The notes: a model not told the origin generated them from the letters alone. DNA of 64,000 nt from Catonia carolina (GCA_035578175.1 JAQMRL010000002.1:77766325-77830324), one strand, 5' to 3'. Numbered from the stretch's first letter, positions 10,804 through 21,973 are shown. Numbers and translations are program-made.

Positions 10804-11448
10804 AAGAAAAATATAATTTTCTTATAGTGAATTGTACTGCGGTGACATAAACAACATATAGTTCAGCCGCTCTAAGTTTGCTCTTACTGTCAACAAACCA
10901 AAACCAGCTACTACAGGGTGCACGCTAGAGTCTGTGACTTTATGGATGTCGTATTCCTATTAAGTTAAATATTTTTTAAATTATAAGTACTTAAAGTACT
11001 AAAAACATAAGTCATGATATGATGTAGGCCTAACAATTTAATTTAGAAAAATACTTTTAAAAGTATTTAGTATTTAAATACTTTTGAAAGTATTTTGTTG
11101 TTACTTTTTAATCAGCGTGTACACATTTTGATATAATGCGCATGCTCAGTGACGTCATTATTTGTTTACATTAGGAGCAAACTTAGAGAGGCTGGACTGT
11201 ACACAAGAAGGTAAACAAATAAACAGCTGAGGGATATTTTGATAGTAACAATGGCATAAAAATAAACAAATAAAAAACAAGCATAAAAAGTGATTAGTGA
11301 AACAATTAACTAAACAACAGTTTAATTGTTTAATTGTTTAATTGTTACTATCAAAATATTCCTCAGCTGTTTATTTGTTTACCTTCTTGTGTATGTTGTT
11401 TATGTCACCGCGGTATAATTCACTATAAGAAAATTATATTTTTCTTTA
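10804..11448. mobile_element. Fold-back element F, split by element G
   Basis: The left arm begins AAAGAAAAATATAATTTTC. Its mirror is the right arm ending at 11448. Once G (10859-11199) is removed, the left arm continues without a gap (ACATA joined to CACAAGAAGG), matching the right arm, so F has arms of about 105 bp. It lies between (TA)n tracts. Confidence 0.75.
10859..11199. mobile_element. TIR element G, copy 1
   Basis: About 341 bp with imperfect TIRs (CAGCCGCTCTAAGTTTGCTC against GAGCAAACTTAGAGAGGCTG) and a TA target duplication (10857-10858, 11200-11201) inside the left arm of F. The interior has small palindromes of AATACTTTTAAAAGTATT. A second, inverted copy is at 15636-15984. TA targets suggest Tc1/mariner-type mobilisation. 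Confidence 0.8.
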
Positions 11449-11452
11449 TGTA

Positions 11453-11456
<4 letters not shown>

Positions 11457-11501
<45 letters not shown>
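11457..11501. repeat. (TA)n microsatellite
   Basis: Uninterrupted TA dinucleotide array beside fold-back F. Confidence 0.95.
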
Positions 11502-11505
<4 letters not shown>

Positions 11506-11513
11506 TTATTAAA

Positions 11514-11847
11514 CATTATTTTCCTTTGTTTGCACCACTACATTTATGATAATAAACAGCCAAAACAAAACAAAATTAATACGCGCAGTTATTCGGCCGA
11601 ATAACCGCGCACGTAATGGTTTATGATATAGGGATTAATTGATGTGGTCGTCGACCATAATTGTTTTAATGTTTTTTTGTTATATATGTGATTAGTGTGT
11701 TTTAATTCCTGAGGATATCTCTGAGAGAGACGAAAGATCTCAAATGAATGTAATACTCTGATGTGAGTGTTATATTTAATTAGTTTTGTTTGGCTGTTCG
11801 TTATATATCATATATGTAGAGGTGCAAACAAAGGAAAAATAATGTAT
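11514..11847. mobile_element. TIR element of about 330 bp
   Basis: Inverted ends of about 60 bp containing CCTTTGTTTGCACC and GGTGCAAACAAAGG. Inside, a GC hairpin at about 11582-11611 contains GTTATTCGGCCGAATAAC. Part of the right inner sequence is mirrored near 13700-13800, so a larger disrupted fold-back may once have enclosed 11560-14335. Confidence 0.55.
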
Positions 11848-11861
11848 ATAAGTAATATAAT

Positions 11862-12276
11862 ATAAGTTTAATCTGCCCATAACAGACAGGTGGAGTGTCA
11901 AATTATTTACACTCAATCTGTTCGTTGCAGGGCTAAAATAAATAGTTCTGTTTCTTATCACATGGTCAGCCAATTAAATGACTGAATCATTTAAGAACAG
12001 AAGAGGTAGAGGTGTAAAAGTCACTAATCAGAGTTATCTCCTCTGAAAGTAATGAATTTCATTGTACAGCCAGACCCTGTGGTGAATGAAGTGAAGGTGT
12101 AATTTACAGAGTGGAAAATATGTGCTTTTCAGAGGGCCCGGCATGCTGATAAGCGTACTTTTCCACTGAGTGAGTTGTGGCAATGGTAAACCACCTCACT
12201 CCTTGTTTTACTTAGTAAAACCTCTACACGTTCAAACCAGCCTTTCGGCTGATGACCTAAACAACAACAACAACAC
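11862..12276 (+). mobile_element. SINE-C copy
   Basis: Full-length with a 14-bp target-site duplication ATAAGTAATATAAT at 11848-11861 and 12277-12290. Tail (AAC)n. Confidence 0.85.
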
Positions 12277-12323
12277 ATAAGTAATATAATGAACAGCCAA
12301 AAAAAAAAAAAAATTATATATAG

Positions 12324-12590
12324 GGTGATTCAAAACTAAACGGCAATCTCTTGAGATCTCATTCTATAGCTAAAAATAAAAAAAAAAAGTTCATATGAAC
12401 ATATGCCTGAAAACGCTTAGTTAGCGAGTTAAGGCTAGCGAAAAATTTCACCTAGAACTCTGTACCCTCGGTGAAGTAAGGCCGTATAAAAATATTAAAG
12501 GTAGTTACAAAGATACAAATACGATTGTTTCTTATGTTTTTTAATCTGAAAAATTGAATAAAATTGGTTCCAGAGCTGTTATATATTAAT
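12324..12590. mobile_element. Fold-back element H, single-arm partial copy
   Basis: Repeats the first 265 bp or so of the neighbouring full H element (GGGTGATTCAAAACTAAACG start). It directly precedes that element, so one is a tandem or local duplicate of the other. Confidence 0.7.
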
Positions 12591-12597
12591 TATATAT

Positions 12598-13694
12598 AGG
12601 GTGATTCAAAACTAAACGGCAATCTCTTGGGATCTCATTCTATAGCTAAAAATAAGAAAAAAAGTTCATATGAACATATGCCTGAAAACGCTTAGTTAGC
12701 GAGTTACAACTAGCAAAAAATTTCACCTAGAACTCTGTACCCTCAGTGAAGTAAGGCCGTATAAAAATATTAAAGGTAGTTCCAAAGATACAAATACGAT
12801 TGTTTCTTATGTTTTTTAATGTGAAAAATTGAATAAAATTGGTTCCAGAGCTGTAAATGCAATTCTTTCAGAGATATCTTACATAAAATACAAGAATTGG
12901 TGCAAAGAAATAACACATTTTTGTGTTTAACGTAAGATTACTTCCATAAATGGTAAATAAAGGTGTTTTTTCTTAAATAAAATTGTAGAAAATTTAATTC
13001 TGAAAAGATTCATGTGAATTATTCAGGAAAAAATAAATGAAAGCTATTGAAATTTCGCTTTATTTAAAATCAAAACAGCCGCACATAAAACGCAAATTCT
13101 TAACTGCATAAAATATTAACTAATATGTAGGTTGGGAGAAACAGCTGATCAGCTGTTTCTCCCAACCTACATATTAGTTAATGTTTTATGCAGTTAAGAA
13201 TGTGCGTCTGATTTGATTTTAAATAAAGCGAAATTTCAATATCTATTATTCATTTTTTTCCTGAGTAATTCACATGAATCTTTTCAGAATTAAATTTTCT
13301 ACAAATTATTTAAGAAAAAATACACCTTTATTTACCATTTATAGAAGTAATCTTACGTTAAACACAAAAATGTGTTATTTCTTTGCACCAATTCTTGTGT
13401 TTTATGTAAGATATCTCTGAAAGTATTGTATTTACAGCTCTGGAACCAATATTATTCAATTTTTCAGATTAAAAAGCATAAGAAACAATTGTATTTGTAT
13501 CTTTTTAACTACCTTTAACACTTTTATACGGCCTTACTTCACCGAGGGTACAGAGTTCTAGGTTAAATTTTTCGCTAGCCGTAACTCGCTAACTAAGCGT
13601 TTTCAGGCATATGTTTATATGAACTTTTTTTCTTATTTTTAGCTATAGAATGAGATCTCAAGAGATTGCCGTATAGTTTTGAATCATCCTGTGT
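12598..13694. mobile_element. Long fold-back element H (mariner-type ends)
   Basis: About 1.1 kb made of two arms of roughly 545 bp around a centre near 13146 (ACAGCTGATCAGCTGT). Ends read TAGGGTGATTCAAAACTAAA and, inverted, at 13664-13694. No coding frame. The terminal motif GGGTGATTCA is shared with fold-back I (40932-41945) and with the mariner at 35531-36889. An internal block GAAAACGCTT-GTTAGCGAGTTA is shared with I. Confidence 0.8.
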
Positions 13695-13853
13695 AATACT
13701 CACCTCAGAGTATTACATTTTAGAGATATCTTTTGTCTCACTCAGAGACATCATCAGGAACTAAGATCACACAATTCACATAATAACCATAAAACACATA
13801 CGGTTGAAGACCATGTCAATAAATTTTAATTAATTGTTTGTAACTATATCACT

Positions 13854-14253
13854 CTGCCCATAACGGACAGGTGGAGTGTCAAATTATTTACACTCACTCT
13901 GTTCGTTGCAGGGCTAAAATAAATAGTTGTGTTTATTATCACATGGTCAGTCAATTAAATGACTGAATCATTTAAGAAGAGAAGAGGTAGAGGTGTAAAA
14001 GACACTAATCAGAGTTATCTCAGCTCTGAAACTTATAAATTTCATTATACAGCCAGACTGTGGTGAATAAAGTGAAGATGTCATTTGCAGAGTGGAAAAT
14101 ATGTGCTTTTCAGAGGGCCTGGCATGCTGATAAGCGTACTTTTCCACTCGGTGAGTTGTGGCAATTGTAAACCACCTCACTCTTCGTTTTACTTAGTAAA
14201 ACCTCTTCAGGTTCAAACCAGCCTTTCGGCTGATGACCTAAACAACAACAACA
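13854..14253 (+). mobile_element. SINE-C copy
   Basis: Full-length copy from TCTGCCCATAACGG to the (AAC)n tail. The target-site duplication is short and imperfect (around ATCAC). Confidence 0.8.
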
Positions 14254-14342
14254 AATCACACGCGACTGATATCTCGAAAATATAATACTCTAAGGTTAGT
14301 ATTATATATAATTTTGTTTTTTTTTTGGCTGTTCATTATATT

Positions 14343-14540
14343 TTTTTTTTTTTTTTTTATTTGTTTAACGTCGCATCAACATCAAGGTCATTAGCGACGA
14401 CGTTGGGGTGTAGCTGTGTGAAATGAGGATGAAATGATTATTTGTAACGTATGAAAATATGCCGTGCCTGAGTGGGATTCGAACCCAGGACCGCATGATG
14501 AGAGGAGAGCACGTTACCAACTGCGCCAATGCGGCCGGCA
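14343..14540 (-). mobile_element. tRNA-derived SINE S2, reverse copy
   Basis: Reverse complement of the 9208-9413 family, with a T-run at its left (the SINE A-tail) and B box GGGATTCGAACCC on the plus strand. A 14-bp target-site duplication CTGTTCATTATATT lies at 14329-14342 and 14541-14554. Confidence 0.9.
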
Positions 14541-14603
14541 CTGTTCATTATATTATTTAGTTCAAAAATAAATCTTTATAATGTATCCTGCAGTTTGAAA
14601 TTA

Positions 14604-15575
14604 ATTCTATTTTATATAGTGAATTTATATAATAAATTTCAATAACCTTATTTTTAAACTGCGTTAACTTTTATCTTTACTTACACGTGTTTCGGTGGAT
14701 GGACCATCATCAAAGTAAATAACATATTTGAAACTAAACATTTTTTTATTTAAATCTATAGAAGATGATACATCTTCAGTCATATGTATAAAACTTATCT
14801 AAAATTAATTTATTTCAATTTATAACTTCTCATATTTACTGTAGATAGCAGCAGCAGTCAATATCACTTCATCATTCCTAAATTTGACCTGTTCATTCAA
14901 AATGTCCTGCTTTTGCTCTTTTAAATATTTATAAATATGGAACATCTCATATTTTTCAATTTTATTTTTATATATTGTATAAAATAGATTGTGGTAATGA
15001 GGAATGTAAAAATTTTACATTGATATGACTAGTCGTAATTTTCAAGTGAAGGTATAATGAACAATAAAAAGCCCTGAAATGTGACTACATTAAATCTAAT
15101 TATACCAATCATATAAAAGAAGAAAAACATAAATTTGGTAAAATAGATGAACATTTTAATATAATAGAACAATGTAAATATAATATAATAATGTAATATA
15201 ACAATGTAATAGAAAATAAAAATAAAATTGAAAAATATGAGATGTTCCATAATTATAAATATTTAAGGAGCGAAAGCAGGACATTTTGAACGAACAGATC
15301 AAATTTAGGAATGATAAAGTGATATTGATTGCTGCTGCTATCTACAGTAAATATGAGAAGGGATAAATTAGAGGAAATTTATTTTAAATCAGTTTTTTAC
15401 AAATGACTGAAGATGTATCATCTTCTATAGATTTTAAATAATTGAAAAAACTTTTTAGTTTCAATTATGTTATTTACTCTGATTATGGTGGATCCACCGA
15501 AACACGTGTAAGTAAAGATAAAAGTTGACGCAGTTTAAAAAGAAGGTTAGTGAAATTTATTATATAAAATAGAAT
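14604..15575. mobile_element. Fold-back element K
   Basis: About 970 bp. Arms of roughly 400 bp mirror each other, including ACACGTGTTTCGGTGGAT at 14682-14699 against the inverse near 15492-15510, AGAAGATGATACATCTTCAG, and GGAACATCTCATATTTTTC close to the centre (near 15090). No coding frame beyond AT-rich chance ORFs. Fragments of K occur at 5236-5362 and 55417-55461. Confidence 0.75.
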
Positions 15576-15635
15576 ATTATTTAGTGAGTGCAAACAAAAG
15601 AAATAATGTTTAATAAAATAATATAAATATATATA

Positions 15636-15984
15636 AAGTCCAGCCTCTCTTAGTTTGCTCCTAATGTAAACAAATAATGACGTCACTGAGCATGCGCATT
15701 ATATCAAAATTGTGAACTTGCTGATTAAAAAGTAACAACAAAATACTTTCAAAAGTATTTAAATACAGAATACTTTTTAATTTTTATTTCTAAATGAAAT
15801 TGTTAGGCCTACATCATATTATGACTGATATTTTTAGTACTTTAAGTACCTATAATTTAAAAAATAGTTAACTTAATAGGAATACGACATCCGTAAAGTC
15901 GAAGACTCTAGCGTGCACCCTGTAGTAGGTGGCTTTTGTTTGTTGACAGACAGAAGGAGGAGCAAACTAACAACGGCTCAACTG
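15636..15984. mobile_element. TIR element G, copy 2
   Basis: Inverted relative to copy 1. TIR starts near GTCCAGCCTCTCT. Flanking TA dinucleotides lie at 15634-15635 and 15985-15986. It shares the CACTGAGCATGCGCATTATA block and the AATACTTT palindromes. Confidence 0.75.
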
Positions 15985-15988
15985 TATA

Positions 15989-16200
15989 TATTTCTAAACC
16001 ACCTGAATAAGGTAACAGTAAACATTTACGAATATTTAAAGCTTGTACACATCTACTCCTACTCTTACCATGGCAGATAAGGAATAGATCGACTATTCCT
16101 TATCAGTCATGGTTAGGAGAAGGAAGTTTCTAATGTTGATGTAAAAAATATTTTAAATTTTAATTTACTGAAGATATACATCTTAAGTTAATTAAAATTT

Positions 16201-16272
<72 letters not shown>

Positions 16273-16350
16273 GTATATATATCGTATACACAAGATACAC
16301 GAAAGCACTCTAAACATTGATGAGTTTACTGTTACTGTATTCTGATAGTT
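15989..16350. mobile_element. Palindromic element E, copy 2, with internal (TA)n
   Basis: A diverged copy of E. The centre near 16087 (GGAATAGATCGACTATTCC) and arm blocks such as CACAAGATACACGAAAGC remain. A (TA)n array at 16203-16270 lies inside the right arm. Confidence 0.65.
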
Positions 16351-16444
16351 TAGAAATAATTTATATATTTCAAATTTTAAATAATACGACTGTTAATTAT
16401 CCTACATAGGATGTTTGATAAAATAAAATATATATTTATATATT

Positions 16445-17085
16445 TTCAGGCCCCTGAACAAAAAAAAAAATTTTTAGTGATTGGTCTCTGTGAGAACAAA
16501 ATAACTCAAGAACAAAATAGCTTGTTGTTTAGGTCATCAGCCGAAAGGCTGGTTTGAACCTGTAGAGGTTTCACTTAGTAAAACGAGGAGTCAGATGGTT
16601 TACTATTGCCACAACTCACTGAGTGGAAAAGTATGCTTATCAGCATGCCAAGCCCTCTGAAAAGCACATATTTTCCACTCTGCAAATGATACCTTCACTT
16701 CATTCACCACAGGGTCTGGCTGTATAATGAAATTCATTACTTTCAGAGGAGATAACTGTGATTAGTGTCACAGTACACCTCTACCTGTATGTTTTCAGGC
16801 CCCTGAACAAAAAAAAAATTTTTGGTAATTGGTCTTTGTGAGAACAAAATAACTCAAGAACGAAATAGCTTACGAAGTTGAAACTTGGAACTTAAATTCG
16901 GTAGGTACCTTGAGGATCCCTGACAGGAACATTTTCATCAAAATCAGTCAATCAAAAGTAGTAGTTGATTCATGTGATTTTTAAATCATAATTTTGTAAG
17001 AAAAATGTTTTTTTTTTAATTTAGATTATATTGTTCATTATTTACATGGGCAAAAGAAAATTGTGTGTTTCACTCCAAATTGTTT
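16445..17085 (+). mobile_element. Diverged HEL-A copy interrupted by SINE-C
   Basis: Follows the HEL-A order (TTTTCAGGCCCCTGAAC, then the 'aagaacgaaatagctt' block, CATTTTCATCAAAATC, and a 3' end ACATGGGCAAAAGAAAAT). An 85-bp segment (16440-16524) is repeated at 16789-16873 on the other side of the inserted SINE. Confidence 0.65.
16524..16787 (-). mobile_element. SINE-C reverse copy, 5'-truncated
   Basis: Starts with the inverted (AAC) tail and ends inside the family at CACCTCTACC. It is flanked by the 85-bp direct repeat noted for the host HEL-A copy, far longer than a normal target-site duplication. Confidence 0.75.
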
Positions 17086-17325
17086 GTGTTTATTTTAATG
17101 GTTTTATGAAATTTGATTGGAATGTGTAGGCTAAAAATATTTTGAAGATTAAGATCTGCTCGACATTTTTTTACAAAATGCTTCAGTTTAAAAAATACAT
17201 TTTTTCCGGGATTTTGCACATACATGCTTTGTTGATGAAGACGTAGTGAAGATTTCGTCATCTGTGATAAAGACTATTCTACAAATATCAAACAGTTATT
17301 ATGACGTTATATTTAATTTATTATT

Positions 17326-17820
17326 TTAACCCTTTTAGTACTGACGTCCGTTTTTCGGACGTTTGAAATATATGCGTTAAGTGAAGACGTCCCTAAAATT
17401 GGACGTCTGTTATGCATAGTATTTAGGGTTCGGCCGGTTTGTACTTCCTTGGTAATGGCGGGGGGCGATCTAATTGACCGGGCGCCAAAACAAGAAAAAT
17501 ATAAAATCCCTGTGGGCTGGGTATAAATAATTTTATTATTAAAAATATTGTTTTTAAAACCTCCAGTAATACGGTAAAAAGTAAACACACAATACAAACA
17601 CTAATTTGAAACACCATATTACTGGTGATTTTAAAAACAATATATTAAATTTTAAAGAGGCGATTTAAAGTCCTTCATAATATATTTCATAAAATAACTC
17701 TATATGCATTATTTTTATTTAAAAAATGTATAATATTGCTTTATACATTTATAAATTATAATTTTTTTTAATAACCGTTTCGGACTTCGAATACCCGAAG
17801 ACGTTAAGAGTTGAGACGCC
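17326..17820. other. Possible piggyBac-type terminus and surrounding sequence
   Basis: TTAA followed by CCCTTTTAGTACTGACG at 17326-17346, with a subterminal hairpin CGTCCGTTTTTCGGACG, resembles a piggyBac end. I find no convincing opposite end, so this may be a fragment or coincidence. The rest up to 17820 is AT-rich without a gene. Confidence 0.3.
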
Positions 17821-17881
17821 ATGTTTGTTTATCTGTTGTCAGTGAGTTTAGCATTTTTTCAGGTAAAAAGACAACAGTGGA

Positions 17882-17928
17882 ATGCAATCGGATAGGAAAT
17901 TTGTTAACGGAATTAAGAAACTAGATGG
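17882..17928 (+). CDS. Candidate first coding exon (speculative)
   Basis: ATG opens a 16-codon frame (MQSDRKFVNGIKKLDG) that runs into a near-consensus splice donor, GG then GTAAGTAAC, at 17929. The preceding sequence also has an acceptor-like TTTTTTCAG at about 17864-17872. No downstream exon could be identified. It may equally be part of a decayed transposon or chance. Confidence 0.2.
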
Positions 17929-18724
17929 GTAAGTAACTTGCAATAACATTTACATTGTTAGGTTCTGTTAATTTCATTTTATTTGCCATTGTGTTTTTAG
18001 GAGGTATTAAATTCGAAAATTGAAATTTTCTTGCAATAATATTTTTGTTGCAGATAATCATTGTATATAATTTCTTAAATCTAACGTGTAATTACGTTTT
18101 TAAAATAACTTTTAGTTTACGCAGTTATGAGAAACATTATACAGCCGATATTTTGTAGAAAAACGTTCAATTTATTTAGTTAGGTGTGCTTTCTAACCTG
18201 ACGTAACGAAACTTCTAAGCGTTTAATCATAACTTATAATTTTATGTTTAAAAGAATTTGTTTTCATTTTGTATTGAAGTTTTGTTAATTTAAAATAAAA
18301 TAACTTGAAAAGTTTATAGACCATTGTTATTGTGGTACCTATTCAGTTTAAAGACTAAACGTTAAAAAACATGTTGAACGCTAGCCTAATAATGGGGCTA
18401 ATACACAACCTACAAAATGCAGTAGCTAGTTATCAGATACAGCGACCTCTAAGGCGGAGTGCACACCTATGCGATACGATATTTATTTTATGCGATAAAT
18501 GTCTGCTTGCTCAATACAAAACACATTGCTGGTGAAAACTTGCCGCACACCAGTAATACAGCGACATTTATCATAAGATATTTGTAGCATACGATATGTT
18601 CAGCTTGTCTTATGCGATAAATATCTTAATGCATTAGTCGCCCTGACACCCCTGTTAAAACATCATACTATCGTGTTTTCTATTTTCATTGTTAAACATT
18701 TATTTTAATTATATTATTACAATA

Positions 18725-18886
18725 ATGAAGGACGATCCTGTTTTTATGATATTCTTTGTAAATGAGGTACAAAAATATCCGTGTATATGGCATTACCAAT
18801 TAAAAAATTACAGTTGTTCGGCTGCAGTGATGGCCATCCTGTACCGAGTATCCTTTTTCTCTAAATCGGAGGAAACTAAATTTTAA
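18725..18886 (+). pseudogene. MADF/Myb-like accessory protein fragment of Harbinger
   Basis: Begins MKDDPVFMIFFVNEVQKYPC, followed by IWHYQLKNYS. The pattern (x-V-x3-P-x-(L/I)-W ... Y) is the start of a MADF domain, the DNA-binding second protein of Harbinger elements that helps the transposase reach DNA and the nucleus. Only the first helix region is present before the frame decays. Start chosen at the ATG shared with copy 2 (48268). Confidence 0.65.
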
Positions 18887-18984
18887 ATAAAATAAAAATT
18901 TTCGGGTCTCATTCTGTATGTTTCCGTGAATTTATCTTCATGCAGCGATAGTTCTTTATACTCGTATACAATAGCTGAGCTGTG

Positions 18985-19101
18985 GTGTGCTTTGTGTAAA
19001 TTATATGGATGAACCCAAAACCTTCTTTTTATCCTTCTATTTCGCCTTCTACGGAAATACTAACGGGAGATTACAACATCCTCTTCGCTTGAAGAACTCA
19101 T
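18985..19101 (-). pseudogene. Harbinger transposase N-terminal fragment
   Basis: The minus strand starts MSSSSEEDVVISR and then has a TAG where copy 2 reads tryptophan (ISRWYF). It continues with a basic run and FWVH. Serine/glutamate start, basic stretch and WVHP are typical of HARBI1-like N-termini. The nuclease domain is missing. Confidence 0.65.
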
Positions 19102-19997
19102 TATATACTGAGGAAATTGTAAGATTGTATCGTACAAATAAAATGGTATCGCACACTGTAAGATATACGATAAATATCGTATCGCACTGGTGTGCATTCA
19201 TGTAAGATATATGATAAATATCGTATAAAATAAGTATCGTATCGCATAGGTGTGCACTCCGCCTAAGGGACCGGCACTGTAACCGATGGCTTTTTCTTCT
19301 CAAATGACGGGATCTGCAAAACAGAAAAGTTTCATGACTACGCCAATTGACAATTCAACAGCGAAAGTTTTAAATAATTTTACAGAATTTAGATGTTTAC
19401 AACCACTGTACAAGAAATAGAATCGATTATTATGTTGCTAATCACAACACTAAATTGTTTGAACAAAAACCAACTTATGCAGGTAGAAAATACATCAATA
19501 AATTTTCACAAAGTTTAAAAAATTGTCACAATTTAAGTCATTTTAAAGAAAAAGCTAAAACAATTTGAAACATTTTACGCCGTGCTCGAATTCCTTTCTA
19601 AATAGTTTTGGTTGAAATGTTGACCTATTTAACTTTTAATTAAACAAATATTGTGTACAATTTGATTGTAAAGGGGTTCATGACAAGCCTACTGAGTTAA
19701 GCAGTATTGGAAAAAATTATTGGTAAGTGATGAATTTATCATTGTGTTTGACTTTTTAATTTTTAATTTTTAATTGTGTGTGTTAACAATGGGGTTTATG
19801 ACAAGCCTACTGAAGCAAGCAGTAGCAGAAACAAATTTTTGGTGGTAAGTAATGAATTTATCATTGTGATAAACTTTTTGTTTATCAGTTTTATTTTGAC
19901 TTGTCCTATACTCCCTTTGGAGTCTCCTGGATGCAAAAAAAATAAATAAAAGTGGTCATTTTCACACGTTTTTACCAGTCGCGGTTGGATTAGAGAG

Positions 19998-20150
19998 TGG
20001 TCATTTCTTCTTCTCCTCAGGATGCCTCTCCGTTCTGAAGGTTGGCGACCATCATATAAATGCTTTTCTTACTGGTAGCTATCCGAAAGAGTTCTTCTGA
20101 GTTTTTGTTAAACCATACCTGAGTCATCTGGTTGCAATACCAGCCACATC
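19998..20150 (-). pseudogene. LINE C-terminal fragment
   Basis: The minus strand reads WFNKNSEELFRIATSKKS followed by VANLQNGEAS and a stop. It is similar in layout to the end of the LINE at 37295-37687 (WFN...LFRAAVDK...IANLR). Only the terminal tail after the RT domain is left. Confidence 0.5.
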
Positions 20151-20337
20151 CAAAAACCAAACTTTTTCACAATTAACGAAAAACTGATATCTCTAATATC
20201 TATAAAGTTAGAAATTTTATTTTATGGCATCATATTGATGGTAGTTAGATTATGTAATACCATGTTATAAACATTTTTCATTAATGAAAGATTATTTAAT
20301 TATTTAAATTTTTGTTTCGGATGTGGCTGGTTTTGTT
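20148..20337. mobile_element. Small inverted-repeat element
   Basis: CCAGCCACATCC near 20149 is mirrored by GGATGTGGCTGG at 20324-20335, enclosing about 165 bp of AT-rich DNA. MITE-like. No target-site duplication was recognised. Confidence 0.4.
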
Positions 20338-21019
20338 ACTGAAAATATAACCATCTTTTATTTGTCACCGGCACTTCTAATTTATTGATTTGGAGCATAA
20401 CATTTAAAGCTAACAGATTATGTCATTTTCAAACAAATATCTTTTTTTTGTTGAAATGTTATGGACGAAAACGCTTAAATTTTAGTACTGGCTCGTCAAA
20501 AAACATTTTTTTTTTCACGGAACACCACGTCATCAATTTTCATTGTACAAATATACAAGATACGTCAAATGAAAGAGGAGAAAATTCTCTATCCAATAAA
20601 ACTAAACCGTGTAGAAAATAATGAATAGTTGCGGAGAAAATTGAGTTTAAAGAGGGGTGATGATGCATGCCTGATTTCTGGCTTTCAGGTTAGCAAAGGT
20701 TAAATTGTGGCTTTTAAAGTCAGAATTCATGGTTTTGAAGACATTTTAACGAAGTGGTTGTTTAGCAGAGGTCAATGTTTATGGCGAAGTATAGTTAATA
20801 TCTTTGTTTGGAAAAACACTGGTCGGTTGGAGAGGGGGTTGTTTGTGGAGGTCGTTAACTACACTATTTTTCACGGCTGATGAGCTCTGAACGTACGGAT
20901 TGCCCCCCACCACCCACTTCATAGCTAGCCAATCACTTGCCACCAACTACACCAATATACTTGCTCTTGTACCTCTGTTAAATATTTTGTCAGCCATTTT
21001 TTTTTGGTCTTTCAATAAC

Positions 21020-21651
21020 AATTGAAGAGGTGAGTGGATGAAGGTGCTATGTAACAATTTTCCAATTATGTATTTTTGTGATTTCTGAAGTTGTTAAGTG
21101 GATATTTAGTTACGTAGATGACAAAACGCTGTACATCTACAGTTTAAGGAAGTACTAGGGCATTAACGGACTATGTACTGCTTAATTTTAAGATTTGTAG
21201 AGAAATAAGATGTTAAGATCATTTGACACCTTCTTCTACCAGAATTCACTACAATCTAATATACATCTTTTTATTGTAATAACAGTTATTTTTAGAAATG
21301 AACACCTATCATCATCATTAATATTCATTGTGTGTTCCTTTAAAAATGTCCCTTATAAAGTCTTTACGAGTATTTTGTATTATTATACCGTTTATCCATG
21401 ATGATAGTGTACAATAAAGACGTTTTTAGTTCATGAAAGTGTTGTATGCGTAAGAATAAGTGTCGTATGGCAATGGTAGCCAATGCTTGATAAATCTATT
21501 AAAAAAGTGACAATGAAAAGTAAAGTTTTAAGAACTTTTAATTGCACAAGACAAAATTTTCATGAAGGTGTAGGCGTTAGTTCTTTCAAAGCAATTTCCA
21601 CTAAACTATATTTTTGTTACGTATCACCTTCATCCACTAAGCTCTTCAATT
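21020..21651. mobile_element. Inverted-repeat element (about 630 bp)
   Basis: Ends AATTGAAGAGGTGAGTGGAT and, inverted, at 21620-21651 share about 35 bp including GTGGATGAAGGTG. The interior ORFs are not convincing. Confidence 0.65.
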
Positions 21652-21699
21652 ATAAGCTATAAATATACAATCAGCTGATTATATTATAAAGTATAGGTA

Positions 21700-21973
21700 T
21701 CAGACGAACTAATGTCCCATAGCCGAGCGAGTGAGAGGGAGATTTGTGGCATAACTACGCATGCGCTCAAACGTCTTTACCGTTGTAATCCAAATCTGAA
21801 AACGTACTACAGTCGTTATGTTCCATGTTAGTTTACTGCGTGCATAAACGCTTGTTCACAACAATGAGTGAAATTATATGACAATGATATTGGAACGGCG
21901 TGTATGGGTTGTGTAAGTGAGAGCGTTATGCATTCTCTTACTCCCTCGGCTAGGGGACATTAGTTCATCTGAA
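21700..21973. mobile_element. MITE with TCAGAYGAACTAATGTCCC ends, copy 1
   Basis: About 275 bp. Terminal inverted repeats of about 50 bp contain CGAACTAATGTCCC and a mirrored GGGACATTAGTTC, both followed inward by a CTCGGCTA-type block. A relative is at 48856-48979. Confidence 0.7.

Larger units (their letters stand above)
18453..19263. mobile_element. PIF/Harbinger relic, copy 1
   Basis: Terminal inverted repeats start GGCGGAGTGCACACCTATG, with a 3-bp target-site duplication TAA at 18450-18452 and 19264-19266, as expected for PIF/Harbinger (TWA). Inside are the starts of two convergent coding regions: a MADF/Myb-like protein on plus and a HARBI1-type transposase N-terminus on minus. The middle has been deleted. 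Copy 2 is at 47971-48691. Confidence 0.85.
19267..20860. other. Mostly anonymous sequence with small repeats
   Basis: No intact gene. It contains a diverged direct duplication at about 19672-19750 and 19790-19875 sharing ATGACAAGCCTACTGA and AATGAATTTATCATTGTG, a LINE C-terminal fragment and a small inverted-repeat element (both listed). The rest to 20860 shows nothing I can identify. Confidence 0.5.
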
